A stretch of DNA of 64,000 nucleotides, taken from NCBI GenBank assembly GCA_019113175.1, contig DXHY01000057.1:1-64000 (forward strand), read 5' to 3'. How positions within the stretch are numbered: the first letter of the stretch is position 1; every line of letters begins with the position of its first letter. Shown one piece after another: positions 24,823 through 33,713 of this stretch. Under the pieces are notes generated by a model that had not been told where the DNA came from, ran no database searches, and saw only the letters and a list, made by a program, of their open reading frames with translations. A program made the translations under genes and the position numbers. The stretch is from Candidatus Eisenbergiella stercoravium (lineage in GTDB: Bacteria; Bacillota; Clostridia; Lachnospirales; Lachnospiraceae).

Positions 24823-26447
24823 TCTTTATCCTCCCTTTCGTACGTGACTCGGTAATTTCCATTATCGTAGCTGATCAGGGAACAGGCTTCAAAGGCGTCC
24901 GAGCGTTGGGGAAAATCGTCGCGGATATGCGCGCCTCTGGTTTCCCGGCGGGCCTGCGCGCAGGTGAGAATGGCCCGGCCGAGGGTCAGCATGGCGTGCA
25001 GGCTGTATCCCTGATAGGGAGAAACATCGCTGTCATACAGGATTCTGTCACAGACGGACAGATAGTAATCCAGGCTTTCCATGCCGGCTTTCAGCTTTGT
25101 GCCAGTGCGCAGAATGCCCAGGTCTTCGTTCATGATCTGCGCCAGGCTGTTCTGCATATATACGGCAGAAAAAGGGCTTCGGGATTCCAGGCGATGCAGA
25201 AGAAGCGCCTCCTGCTCCCGGATGTAGCTGCTGAAATCAGGAGCGCTTCCGGAAGCGTCTTCCTCCGCGATGGACGCTGCGGCCGCCCTTCCTCCGTGAA
25301 TTGCCGCGAGCAGAGAGTTGCCCCCGAGGCGGTTTGCGCCGTGATAGATGGAGGCGCATTCCCCGATGGCATACAGCTTCCGGATGTTGGTACGATGGCG
25401 GATATCCACCGCGAGTCCGCCCATAAAAAAATGGACGGATGGCGCAACGGGGATGCTCTGCCTGGTCACGTCCAGCCCCAGATATTCCAGACAGAGATCA
25501 TAGACCTCTCGAAGGTTTTTCCGGATTTTTTCCTCACCCAGAAAGGTGATGTCCAGATAGACCTGAGAGGGCGCGTCATAGATGCATTTGGAAACAATGT
25601 CCCGCGGCATCAGATTTCCCTTTTCACCGTATTTATCCTCCATGAAATAGACGCGGCGGTCTCCGTCAAGATAATAGAGGCGTCCGCCGTCGCCGCGCGC
25701 GCCTTCCGTGATCAGCATGCGCTTCTGAGGTGTTTCAATGGTGGTGGGATGGTACTGGATGAATTCCAGGTTTTTCAGCTTCGCTCCCTGCAGAAACAGC
25801 ATGCCGGCGGCGTACCCGTCGCAGAGGGTGGAGCCGGTGGTTTTTCCGAACAGACGGTTCTGCCCTCCTGTGGCGATCACAACATCGTCGGCATAAAGCG
25901 GAATCAGACTCCGGTGTATTTCATCATAAAAAAGCGCGCCGCAGCAGACACCGTCGGAGATCAGGGCGAAGTGGAACATAAGCCCGTACCGGCGAAGAAT
26001 CCTGCCGCTGCATTCCCATTTCCGCGCTTCCTGCACCAGGGCGGTGACGATCTGTTTTCCGGTGGAAGCTCCGGCATAGACAGTGCGTTTGCGGGACTGG
26101 CCGCCGAACGCCCTTCTGGCCGGCTTCCCGTCCTCTCCGCGGGTGAAGACCACGCCGATGCTCTCCAGCCAGGAAATGATATGCGGGGCGTCCTCACAGA
26201 GGGCGGTCACCGTTTTTTCCCCTGCGATCATCAGTCCGCTTTTCAGCGTTTCCCGGATATGAAGCTCCACGCTGTCCTGGCTGTCGCAGCCGGGCAGAAC
26301 GGCGTTGATTCCTCCCGCGGCCATGACGGACTGGGAACGTTCGGAGGAAAAGGGGGAGACCAGAATAGCGTGATTTCCCCGCCTGGCCGTTTCAATGGCG
26401 CAGGTGAGGCCGGAAATGCCGCTGCCGATAATGAGTATCTGTTTCAT
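24819..26447 (-). CDS. frdA: Fumarate reductase / succinate dehydrogenase flavoprotein subunit
   Basis: The protein is 542 aa. The FAD fold is LIIGSGISGLTCAIETARRG; substrate residues lie in YHPTT, TEGARGDGG and LMPRDIV, and the second FAD site is YAIGECASIYHGANRLGGNSLL. At the place where SdhA/FrdA normally carry the His that binds FAD covalently (RSHTVxAxGG) this protein has SERSQSVMAAGG, with Gln39. Flavin may therefore be held without a covalent bond. L-aspartate oxidase also lacks the His, but the adjacent FrdB and FrdC make fumarate reductase the better call. The start has AGGTAACC upstream. Confidence 0.9.
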   Translation of the reverse strand: MKQILIIGSGISGLTCAIETARRGNHAILVSPFSSERSQSVMAAGGINAVLPGCDSQDSVELHIRETLKSGLMIAGEKTVTALCEDAPHIISWLESIGVVFTRGEDGKPARRAFGGQSRKRTVYAGASTGKQIVTALVQEARKWECSGRILRRYGLMFHFALISDGVCCGALFYDEIHRSLIPLYADDVVIATGGQNRLFGKTTGSTLCDGYAAGMLFLQGAKLKNLEFIQYHPTTIETPQKRMLITEGARGDGGRLYYLDGDRRVYFMEDKYGEKGNLMPRDIVSKCIYDAPSQVYLDITFLGEEKIRKNLREVYDLCLEYLGLDVTRQSIPVAPSVHFFMGGLAVDIRHRTNIRKLYAIGECASIYHGANRLGGNSLLAAIHGGRAAAASIAEEDASGSAPDFSSYIREQEALLLHRLESRSPFSAVYMQNSLAQIMNEDLGILRTGTKLKAGMESLDYYLSVCDRILYDSDVSPYQGYSLHAMLTLGRAILTCAQARRETRGAHIRDDFPQRSDAFEACSLISYDNGNYRVTYEREDKD

Positions 26448-26513
26448 GGTTACCTCGATTCCGGAGCGTATGAAAAGGGGCTGCTGCGCCTGCCTTTCAT
26501 ACGAGACTCCTGT

Positions 26514-27053
26514 TTACAGAAAAAAACGAATGACCGCGAAGAGGGAGCAGATGGCTGCAGGGCCGCAGACGATGCAGGCAAACCGGTCGATCCGGGCGGC
26601 CGTCCGCATGGAGCTGATCCATCCCAGGGTGACAAGGGCTCTGCTGAAGGACATTGCTGTATGCAGGAACACCGAAAGTATGTAGATGCACTCCGTAATA
26701 CAGCGGAAAACGGCTGTCCCTGTGGAAAGCGTCTCCCCTGTCGCCATATGCGCATAGGCGGAGGTGTGGAAATGGATCAGGACGATCATTACAACAGCCG
26801 TGATCCGCTGAAGCAGAGTCCGCATATTCTGGCGGGAGTAGCGCATATCGCTTCCGTCATGCTGAAAAAAGAAAAGACAGATGCTCATCAGCGCGTGCAG
26901 GATCATGAAGGTTACCGCCGCATGTGCGAAGAATTTGCAGATGGCAAAATCATACCAGAAGGTGATCAGAGAAAATGTCATCGTGCCCGCATGGCAGATG
27001 ACGGCGGCGATGATCATAAGGCCCAGGACGGCGTTTGTTTTTTTCAGAATCAT
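26514..27053 (-). CDS. frdC: Fumarate reductase cytochrome b-type membrane subunit
   Basis: The protein is 179 aa with five hydrophobic segments (about 5-27, 33-58, 75-98, 112-140, 150-178). His residues lie inside or next to several of them (CHAG, FFAHAA, ILHALM, LIHFHTSAYAH, FLHTAM), suitable for haem b. It would anchor FrdAB and take electrons from menaquinol. The start at 27053 follows AGAGGTG; the frame is open much further upstream but passes through the promoter. It is first in frdCAB and sits 66 bp before frdA. Confidence 0.85.
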   Translation of the reverse strand: MILKKTNAVLGLMIIAAVICHAGTMTFSLITFWYDFAICKFFAHAAVTFMILHALMSICLFFFQHDGSDMRYSRQNMRTLLQRITAVVMIVLIHFHTSAYAHMATGETLSTGTAVFRCITECIYILSVFLHTAMSFSRALVTLGWISSMRTAARIDRFACIVCGPAAICSLFAVIRFFL

Positions 27054-27108
27054 GGGACACCTCTTTCCGCTTTGAAAAAGTTTTCCGGAAGAAATACCGG
27101 ACAGTGGG

Positions 27109-27136
27109 ATTATATCATACAACCGCTCTTTTTCAA
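27109..27136 (-). promoter_or_regulatory. Promoter of frdCAB
   Basis: On the minus strand TTGAAA (plus 27131-27136), a 16-bp spacer and TATAAT (plus 27109-27114). An inverted repeat ACAACCG/CGGTTGT (27119-27125 with 27143-27149) spans this promoter and could be an operator. Confidence 0.75.
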
Positions 27137-27181
27137 GAAAACCGGTTGTAACACGCAGGCTTTCCTTCTCACATGCAGAAA

Positions 27182-27211
27182 TTGACACGGGATGCCACAA
27201 GTCGTTATAAT
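27182..27211 (+). promoter_or_regulatory. Promoter of the GH-A/GH88/lacI/araC operon
   Basis: Consensus TTGACA (27182-27187) and TATAAT (27206-27211) with an 18-bp spacer. It is divergent from the frdCAB promoter. Four plus-strand genes with gaps of 39, 15 and 25 bp follow. Confidence 0.85.
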
Positions 27212-27264
27212 GGCAGTAACAGCAAAGCGGTCCGACCTGTAGGGAAGGACGGAAGAGATCTGTT

Positions 27265-29517
27265 ATGGAAAGGAAACGGAATATGAAAAGGGAGAAGGAA
27301 CTGGCAGGATGCCATACGCTGGCCTGGAAACCGGAGAGACTGTACCGGGGAAGCATGGAATGGGAGGAAGGAGAAGAAAAGGAGGGTGCAGGAGGAGAAA
27401 AGGCGTCCGGAGGAGCAGAGCGGCGCGCCCTGTTCACCTGTCCGGAGGAGGGGCTGGACTATCTGCTCTATACGGCGGACAGGGACGGAGAGGTCCGTCT
27501 GACGGACTATGCCTTTCTGTGTCTTAAGCCGGAGGTGCTGGAGGAGCATTCCATGTGCTTTCAGCTCTCCTTTTATGAAAATTATGAGATCAGTCAGGAG
27601 CCTTCCCGTGAGCGCGTGCCGGAAGAGACCGCACAGAAGAACGCTTCGCAGAGGGAGGAGAGGGAGCCGGATATGCGCATCATATTCGGACTGCTTCCGG
27701 GAATCCGGACCATGGTGCCCTTTGACTTCCGGATTCTGAACAGTCAGGTGATCTTTCCGGAGCGCACGCCGGGGAGGCTGAAAATGAGCATCTTCGGAAA
27801 GCCGGTGCGCCTTTCGGATGTGAAGGAAATCCGGCTCCAGACAGCTCCGGGCTTCGAGACCTTTCATTTTGCCGCATCGGAATGCTTCCTGTCAAAGGGG
27901 CAGCCTGCCTGTGAGCTTTCGGAAAAACGCCTGATCGACGACCTGGGACAGTGGACGCAGAAGGAATGGAAGAAAAAGGTTGCGGACAGACAGGCGTGTA
28001 CCCATATCCTTCAGGAGCTTCTTTCCCGGGCGGAAGCGGCGGAAAGGGAGGAACAGAAACGCGGCAGCGCTTTCCCGTTTGCGGACTGGGATGAATATGG
28101 CGGCTGGAAAGGGAAAACGTTCCGGAAAACGGGCTGGTTTCATGTGGAGAGGGAAAACGGCAGATACTGGCTGGCTGATCCGGAAGGAAACGCTTTCCTT
28201 TCTGCCGGGCTGGACTGCATCAATCCCGGTGAGGGAACCCGCCTCGGCCCGGTGCTTCCCTTCGTGGGAGAGAATGTGAGAAAGGGATATCTGGAGGCTG
28301 CCGGACGGGAAGAGGCGCAGAAAGCGGATTCCGGAAACAGGCCGGCAGACAGCCATGGCAGAAGCCGGAGGAAGGAATATGATTTCTTCAACTACGGCGT
28401 GGAGAACCTGAAGGCGGCTTTCGGGGAGAACTGGAAGGAATGCTGGATGAAGATCGTCCGGTATTATCTGTGCTCCTGGGGGATCAATACCATCGGAAAC
28501 TGGTCGGACCGGGAATTCATCCGTTTTGCCCGTCTGCCCTACGTGATTCCCATGGATTCCTTTTCCGAAGAGGGATATCCCCATACGGAGAATGCCATTT
28601 TCCGGGATTTTCCCGATGTATTTTCTCCGGAATATGAGGAATCGGCAGAGCGGTATGCAAAAGGGCTTGCGCCCTTTGCCTCTGACCCGCTCCTGATCGG
28701 ATATTTCATGAGAAACGAACCGGAATGGGCGTTCGTGTACGGCCTGAATATCGCGGAGGAAATGCTGGCCAATCCGGTGCAGACCGCCTGCCGGGCTCAG
28801 TTTCGGAAACGGATGGAGGAAAAATACGGTTGTATCGACCGCTTCAATGAGGCCTGGAACACCTCCTTCTCCGGCTTTGACGGACTGGACCGGGAAATTT
28901 ACAAGGCGGCTTCCCTGTCACCGGAGGCGGAAGCGGATCTGAAGGCATTTTCGGAGGAAATGATCACCCGCTATGTGGAGATCCCCGCGAAGGAGCTGAG
29001 ACGGGTGGACGCCAATCATCTGAATCTGGGCATGCGCTACGCTTATCTGACGGATAAAAGTCTGCTGTGCGGTTCGGAGTATTTTGACGTATTTTCCATC
29101 AACAGCTATCAGATCACGCCGCTGGAGCCGGTGGAGAAAGCGGCGGGCTGGCTGGATAAGCCGGTGATGGTGGGAGAATTCCATCAGGGTGCTCTGGATG
29201 TGGGGCTTACTGCCCACGGCATCCGCGGGGTGACGAACCAGGAGCAGCGAGGGTGCGCTTACCGTTATTATCTGGAGCAGGGGCTGACCCATCCCCATTT
29301 TCTGGGAGCCCATTATTTTCAGCTCAACGACCAGAGCTGTCTGGGACGCTTTGACGGGGAAAATTACCAGATCGGCCTGATCGACGTCTGCATGCAGGAG
29401 TATGAAGCGATGACGGAGGCCATGCGCGCCTGTCATGCGGATATGTACCGGGTGGCGGCCGGAGAGACGGCGGCATGGGAAATTGTACCGGAGGATATCG
29501 AGCCGATTCATTATTAA
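27265..29517 (+). CDS. Clan GH-A glycoside hydrolase (agarase/beta-galactosidase-like)
   Basis: The protein is 750 aa with no signal peptide, so probably cytoplasmic. Residues 1-250 are beta-rich and may be a carbohydrate-binding module, preceded by an acidic Gly-rich patch. From about 275, TGWFHVERENGRYWLADPEGNAFLSAGLDCI resembles the start of GH50/agarase-type and related barrels. The likely acid/base is Glu485 (RNEPEWAF) and the likely nucleophile Glu638 (VMVGEFHQG). An insertion at about 345-370 (EEAQKADSGNRPADSHGRSR) is low complexity. The exact GH family is uncertain. It leads an operon with GH88, so it probably trims the same uronate-containing glycan. Confidence 0.72.
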   Translation: MERKRNMKREKELAGCHTLAWKPERLYRGSMEWEEGEEKEGAGGEKASGGAERRALFTCPEEGLDYLLYTADRDGEVRLTDYAFLCLKPEVLEEHSMCFQLSFYENYEISQEPSRERVPEETAQKNASQREEREPDMRIIFGLLPGIRTMVPFDFRILNSQVIFPERTPGRLKMSIFGKPVRLSDVKEIRLQTAPGFETFHFAASECFLSKGQPACELSEKRLIDDLGQWTQKEWKKKVADRQACTHILQELLSRAEAAEREEQKRGSAFPFADWDEYGGWKGKTFRKTGWFHVERENGRYWLADPEGNAFLSAGLDCINPGEGTRLGPVLPFVGENVRKGYLEAAGREEAQKADSGNRPADSHGRSRRKEYDFFNYGVENLKAAFGENWKECWMKIVRYYLCSWGINTIGNWSDREFIRFARLPYVIPMDSFSEEGYPHTENAIFRDFPDVFSPEYEESAERYAKGLAPFASDPLLIGYFMRNEPEWAFVYGLNIAEEMLANPVQTACRAQFRKRMEEKYGCIDRFNEAWNTSFSGFDGLDREIYKAASLSPEAEADLKAFSEEMITRYVEIPAKELRRVDANHLNLGMRYAYLTDKSLLCGSEYFDVFSINSYQITPLEPVEKAAGWLDKPVMVGEFHQGALDVGLTAHGIRGVTNQEQRGCAYRYYLEQGLTHPHFLGAHYFQLNDQSCLGRFDGENYQIGLIDVCMQEYEAMTEAMRACHADMYRVAAGETAAWEIVPEDIEPIHY

Positions 29518-29556
29518 AAAAAATGCCGTTTTGAGGCGGCAGGAAAAGAGGTATAT

Positions 29557-30711
29557 ATGGAATATTTAAAAATCACAGAAGAGGAAGTACTGCAGGCACT
29601 GGATTTTTCGGCAGAGCAGATAAAAAAATATCTGCCGGAATTCACGGACAAATTTCAGAACGCTTACAGCGAGAATGGATTTTATGCTCCAATTGATAAC
29701 GTGGACTGGACCAATGGGTTCTGGACGGGAGAGATCTGGCTCGCCTATGAGCATACAGGAGATGAGACGTTCCGGAAAGCAGCTGAGGTTCAGGTGAAGG
29801 ATTTTCTGCACAGGATCAACAATAAGATTCAGGTGGATCATCATGATATGGGATTCCTGTATACACCGTCCTGTGTGGCGGCCTGGAAGCTGACCGGAAA
29901 TAAGGAGGGACGTGAGGCAGCCATTAAGGCGGCTGACCAGCTCATCAGCCGTTTCCATGAGAAGGGGCAGTTTATTCAGGCCTGGGGAGCGATGAACGCG
30001 CCGGAGAACTATCGTCTGATCATTGACTGTCTCCTGAATCTGCCGCTTCTGTACTGGGCATCGGAGGAGACAGGAGACCAGAAATACAGGGATATCGCGG
30101 AGCGGCATATACATACGGCTCTGGCAAATGTGATCCGGGAGGACGGTTCCACCTGGCACACCTTCTTTTTCAATATGGAGACGGGAGAGCCGGATCATGG
30201 GGCGACCTGTCAGGGTTACCGCGACGGCTCCGCCTGGGCGCGGGGACAGGCCTGGGGCGTGTATGGAACGGCGCTGGGCTACCGCTATACGAAGGAACAG
30301 AAATACATCGACGACTTTAAAACAGTAACGGGCTATTTCCTTTCTCATCTGCCGAAGGATCTGGTACCCTACTGGGATTTTGAGTTTACGGACGGCTCGG
30401 ATGAGCCGAGGGATTCTTCCGCGGCAGTAATCGCAGCCTGCGGTATGCTGGAAATGGCAAAATATCTGCCTGAAGAGGATGCGGCGTACTATACGGACAG
30501 AGCGTGTGAGATCATGAAATCCATTTATGATAATTACGCGGTGAAGGATCATGACAGCTCCAACGGCCTGGTGCTTCATGCTACCTACTCCAATCATTCA
30601 CCCTATAATACCTGCAGCCACTGCGGTGTGGACGAATGCAATTCCTGGGGGGATTACTTCTACATGGAGGCGCTCACCAGACTGAAGGGAGACTGGAAAC
30701 AGTACTGGTAA
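29557..30711 (+). CDS. GH88 unsaturated glucuronyl/galacturonyl hydrolase
   Basis: The protein is 384 aa, an (alpha/alpha)6 barrel. It removes the 4,5-unsaturated uronic acid left at the non-reducing end by polysaccharide lyases, by hydrating the double bond. Asp97 (QVDHHDMGFLY) and Asp157 (NYRLIIDCLLNLPLLYWA) match the two catalytic Asp of the family. CQGYRDGSAWARGQAWGVYG is another family block. No signal peptide is seen. Its product, 5-keto-4-deoxyuronate, is the substrate of KduI at 44.5 kb. RBS is AAAGAGGTATAT. Confidence 0.93.
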   Translation: MEYLKITEEEVLQALDFSAEQIKKYLPEFTDKFQNAYSENGFYAPIDNVDWTNGFWTGEIWLAYEHTGDETFRKAAEVQVKDFLHRINNKIQVDHHDMGFLYTPSCVAAWKLTGNKEGREAAIKAADQLISRFHEKGQFIQAWGAMNAPENYRLIIDCLLNLPLLYWASEETGDQKYRDIAERHIHTALANVIREDGSTWHTFFFNMETGEPDHGATCQGYRDGSAWARGQAWGVYGTALGYRYTKEQKYIDDFKTVTGYFLSHLPKDLVPYWDFEFTDGSDEPRDSSAAVIAACGMLEMAKYLPEEDAAYYTDRACEIMKSIYDNYAVKDHDSSNGLVLHATYSNHSPYNTCSHCGVDECNSWGDYFYMEALTRLKGDWKQYW

Positions 30712-30726
30712 AAAATCGAACGGAGG

Positions 30727-31803
30727 ATGGAAACGTCCGGATCAAAAAAAGCGGCGGATACGGATATGGAAAAAGAGACGATAAGCATATATACCATAGC
30801 GAAGGAAGCGGGAGTTTCCCCGGCCACCGTTTCCCGGGTGCTGAATGGAAGCGCAAAGGTCAGCGAGGAGAAACGGTCCAGAGTGCAGGCTCTGATTGAA
30901 AAATATAATTTTACGCCAAATGCTCTTGCAAGGGGTTTAAGCAGTGTGGAAACGAAGGTGATCGGACTGATGGTCTCCGATATCCGGAACCCGTTTTATG
31001 CCACGATGGTGGTGGAATGTGAGAAGGCGGCGAACAGGCAGGGCTATCTTCTGATGCTGTGCAATTCTCTGGGCAGCAATGAAATGGAGCGTTCCTATCT
31101 GGAGAAGTTCTACAGCCAGCGTGTGGACGCGGTCATTCAGATCGGAGGAAAGGTGGACGAGCTGGTTTCGGATACCAGGTATGTGGAAAGCATTAACAAG
31201 GTAGCCAGCTCCATGCCGGTTCTGATTACCGGAAAACTGGATGGAGCGGACTGCTATCAGGTGAATATTGACGAAGGGCAGGCGATGGAGCTCCTGATCC
31301 GGTTTCTGATTGAGAATGGCCATCAGGATATCGCGCTGATCGGAGGGCGCGGGGATGTGAAATCGACGGTGGATAAAAGGCTCCGTTACCGGCAGATGCT
31401 GTGGAAATTCGGCATACCGGTAAAGGAGGAATACATTGTGGACGGAGCGAGCTACGATATTGAGAGCGGCTCGCAGGCAATGCGTCAGTTCATGCGTCAG
31501 GATCATCCGATGCCGACAGCCATCATTGCCATTAATGATTTTACGGCGGTGGGCGTTGTGCGTACCCTGCGGGAAGCGGGATACCTGATTCCGGAGGATA
31601 TCTCGGTTGTGAGCTTCGACAATACCTATATAGCGGAGACCTGTATGCCGCGTCTGACCTGCGTGGGATATGACTACCGGATGTTCGGAGAGCTTCTGAT
31701 TGACACAGCAGTCCGAGCGATCCACGGGGAAGAACCCCCGAGGGTACAGATGGTGAAGTCCAGGCTGGTAATCAGGGATTCCTGCAAATGTCTGAATGAC
31801 TGA
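30727..31803 (+). CDS. LacI family transcriptional regulator
   Basis: The protein is 358 aa from the first ATG; ATG 30766 is an alternative, as GGAGG abuts 30727 too closely and the family normally starts a few residues before the helix-turn-helix. The HTH is ISIYTIAKEAGVSPATVSRVLNGSAKVSEEKRSRV, with the hinge helix NALARGLS. Then follows a periplasmic-binding-protein-like sensor (VIGLMVSDIRNPFYATMVVECEKAANRQGY ... DISVVSFDNTYIAE). It lies within the GH-A/GH88 operon and probably responds to a sugar from that pathway. Confidence 0.92.
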   Translation: METSGSKKAADTDMEKETISIYTIAKEAGVSPATVSRVLNGSAKVSEEKRSRVQALIEKYNFTPNALARGLSSVETKVIGLMVSDIRNPFYATMVVECEKAANRQGYLLMLCNSLGSNEMERSYLEKFYSQRVDAVIQIGGKVDELVSDTRYVESINKVASSMPVLITGKLDGADCYQVNIDEGQAMELLIRFLIENGHQDIALIGGRGDVKSTVDKRLRYRQMLWKFGIPVKEEYIVDGASYDIESGSQAMRQFMRQDHPMPTAIIAINDFTAVGVVRTLREAGYLIPEDISVVSFDNTYIAETCMPRLTCVGYDYRMFGELLIDTAVRAIHGEEPPRVQMVKSRLVIRDSCKCLND

Positions 31804-31828
31804 TGGAAAAAGAGGTTGAAACAGATTT

Positions 31829-32761
31829 ATGTTTTATCTGATGGATCCGCGGATCCTGCCATCGGTGAGACTGGCGGATTCCGTTGTAATTGAGCCTCCC
31901 TATGTGCATAAGCGCAGAAAAGCGGATGAATATATTCTTTATTTGATCAAGAGGGGTGTGATGTATCTGCAGGAGGATGGATGCCCAATGACTCTGCAGC
32001 CCGGGGATGTGTGCGTACTGGATCCGGCATGTACCCATGAAGGATGGAAGACCTCCTGGTGTGAGTATTTTTATATCCATTTCCGCCATCCATCCATCCG
32101 TCGAATCGACGAAAACGGGATGGAAGGCTTTCAGAGAATGCTGCTTGAAAACAGAAGGTCTTCCATTCAGAGTAATATTTTCAGTTATGAAAAGTGCGAA
32201 GGAGAAAGCCTTTATCTGCCGAAGCTGTACCACATGTCTGATTATGGCAGCCTGGTCAGGGTGACGGAGCTTTTTAACGATGCGATCGGGAAAAACAGCA
32301 GACAGCTGGAGAACTATAAGATTCAGGCAGCCTGCAGGGTGCTGGAAGCCTTTACGGAGATCGCGAGGAGCTATGTGACCACGGAAACAGCGCAGTATAT
32401 AGAGTCTCAGCCCCGCTCCTATCGCATCGCTCAGGAGCTTCTGAACTATCTGAACCGGGAGTATTCCTCCAATATTACGGGAAAGCTTCTGGAAAAGGAG
32501 TTTGGAGGAAATTTTGACTATATGAACCGGGTCTTCAAGAAGGTCACCGGAGAAACGATTTTCCGGTATCTGAACAGGGTGCGCATCAATCATGCGGAGA
32601 CTCTGATTTTGAATACGCCCATGAAGATGTCCGCCATCGGGAGCCGGGTGGGCTTTTCCGACGAATATTATTTCAGCAGGGTTTTCAAGAAGCATACGGG
32701 AAAATCGCCTACGGAGTACGCCAGAGAGGGGATGAACGGACGGAAAGCGGCAGGAGGATGA
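31829..32761 (+). CDS. AraC family transcriptional regulator (cupin + HTH)
   Basis: The protein is 310 aa. Residues up to about 190 form a cupin-type sensor (DEYILYLIKRGVMYLQEDG, LQPGDVCVLDPACTHEGWKTSWCEYFYIHF). The C-terminal 100 residues hold the two HTH motifs (ITGKLLEKEFGGNFDYMNRVFKKVTGETIFRYLNRVRI ... MSAIGSRVGFSDEYYFSRVFKKHTGKSPTEYA). It probably activates nearby glycan genes. It is the last gene of the operon, and its stop codon lies within the stem of the terminator. Confidence 0.92.
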   Translation: MFYLMDPRILPSVRLADSVVIEPPYVHKRRKADEYILYLIKRGVMYLQEDGCPMTLQPGDVCVLDPACTHEGWKTSWCEYFYIHFRHPSIRRIDENGMEGFQRMLLENRRSSIQSNIFSYEKCEGESLYLPKLYHMSDYGSLVRVTELFNDAIGKNSRQLENYKIQAACRVLEAFTEIARSYVTTETAQYIESQPRSYRIAQELLNYLNREYSSNITGKLLEKEFGGNFDYMNRVFKKVTGETIFRYLNRVRINHAETLILNTPMKMSAIGSRVGFSDEYYFSRVFKKHTGKSPTEYAREGMNGRKAAGG

Positions 32762-32790
32762 AACAGCGGATTCATCCTCCTGCCGTGTTT
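32748..32790 (+). terminator. Terminator overlapping the araC 3' end
   Basis: A 15-bp perfect stem CGGCAGGAGGATGAA (32748-32762) / TTCATCCTCCTGCCG (32771-32785) with an 8-nt loop, then TGTTT. The T run is short, so termination strength is uncertain. Confidence 0.7.
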
Positions 32791-32837
32791 GTGTAACAGC
32801 GGCTGTTTGGTCTTCCTGTAATCTGTGCGGATCTTTC

Positions 32838-33449
32838 TCAGCCTTTTTTCCCTGTGAGCCCGGTGGCACAGGTCATTGTGAGAAAATGAAAATCCATACA
32901 CCGGTTATAGCGGTAAAAATCCATCATAAGCCGGGTGAGAGGATGCCTGACGAGGCCGCCGCTTTCGTCGAACTGACTGATGTATGCGAGAAAGCGGCCG
33001 GGATCGTTCTGCGGCATGCGGGAAAAGGCGTCCTGAGTGGTGTTAAAGACAGCATCGCACAGAAGGCAGAGCAGGAGCGCATGCCTTCGGTTCTGGATGA
33101 TGCTTCCACAACGGTAGAGAACCTGTCCGCGGGAAGAAAGAATGCGGATGGTGATATAGGCCAGTCCTCTGAGGGAATAGCCGTCTCCGGGAGCCGGAAA
33201 GCCGCCCGGCGTTGGGAAACCAAGAGATTCATAAGCCTCCAGCCAGATGGTGCGTCCCTTTTGAAGGCGGCAGAGAAAGGTGATGTTCTGTGCAAAATTC
33301 TCGGTTTCAGAGCCGTCGAATTCTACGCCCATCTCAGTCATGAATCCGATCGGGTCGTATTCCAGCACCTCCCAGGTGATACTGCCTTTTTCGGTCCGAT
33401 CGGTGACTGCCGCCAGAAGCTTCTGTATTTCGGGTGAGTTCAGATCCAT
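32838..33449 (-). CDS. Conserved-looking hypothetical protein, 203 aa
   Basis: I do not recognise this family. The protein is soluble and mixed alpha/beta with no signal peptide. Notable patches are EVLEYDPIGFMTEMGVEFDG, FLCRLQKGRTIWLEAYESLGFPTPGGFPAPGDGYSLRGLAYITIRIL and an Arg/Cys-rich CGSIIQNRRHALLLCLLCDAVFN. AAAGGAC lies before the ATG. It stands alone on the minus strand, 89 bp from the converging araC gene (32838 against 32748 terminator) and 264 bp downstream of the MATE gene. Confidence 0.6.
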   Translation of the reverse strand: MDLNSPEIQKLLAAVTDRTEKGSITWEVLEYDPIGFMTEMGVEFDGSETENFAQNITFLCRLQKGRTIWLEAYESLGFPTPGGFPAPGDGYSLRGLAYITIRILSSRGQVLYRCGSIIQNRRHALLLCLLCDAVFNTTQDAFSRMPQNDPGRFLAYISQFDESGGLVRHPLTRLMMDFYRYNRCMDFHFLTMTCATGLTGKKG

Positions 33450-33620
33450 ATCATTGAGTCCTTTCCTTCATTTTCCTGTCTGTCAGGAGAAAGTCTCCCT
33501 ATAAGGATTTCCCGAAAAAAATGAAAATATTACGTTCCACACGGCAAAAGTGGCGCTGCGGGATAACCGGAATCTGAAGGATATGCCGAAATGAAGAAAC
33601 TTTGAGTTCGGGAAAGAAGA

Positions 33621-33660
33621 ACGGCCATATCTGCATAAAAATGCGGACATAGCCGTTTTT
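33621..33660. terminator. Hairpin terminator downstream of the GH2-MATE genes
   Basis: ACGGCCATATCTGCAT (33621-33636) and ATGCGGACATAGCCGT (33641-33656) form a long stem with two internal mismatches. A run of five Ts follows on the plus strand; on the minus strand the tail is TTCTTCTTT. It is placed to terminate the minus-strand MATE gene. Confidence 0.6.
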
Positions 33661-33713
33661 ATCACTAAGGAAAGTTCATCGTCAGACATATTCTGAAGCC
33701 TGTCATGGGCGAT

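Noticed and set aside
24798-27185. 795-codon plus-strand frame opposite frdA and frdC
   Set aside because: It is antisense to recognisable frdA and frdC and has no domain; long antisense frames are common in GC-rich codon patterns.
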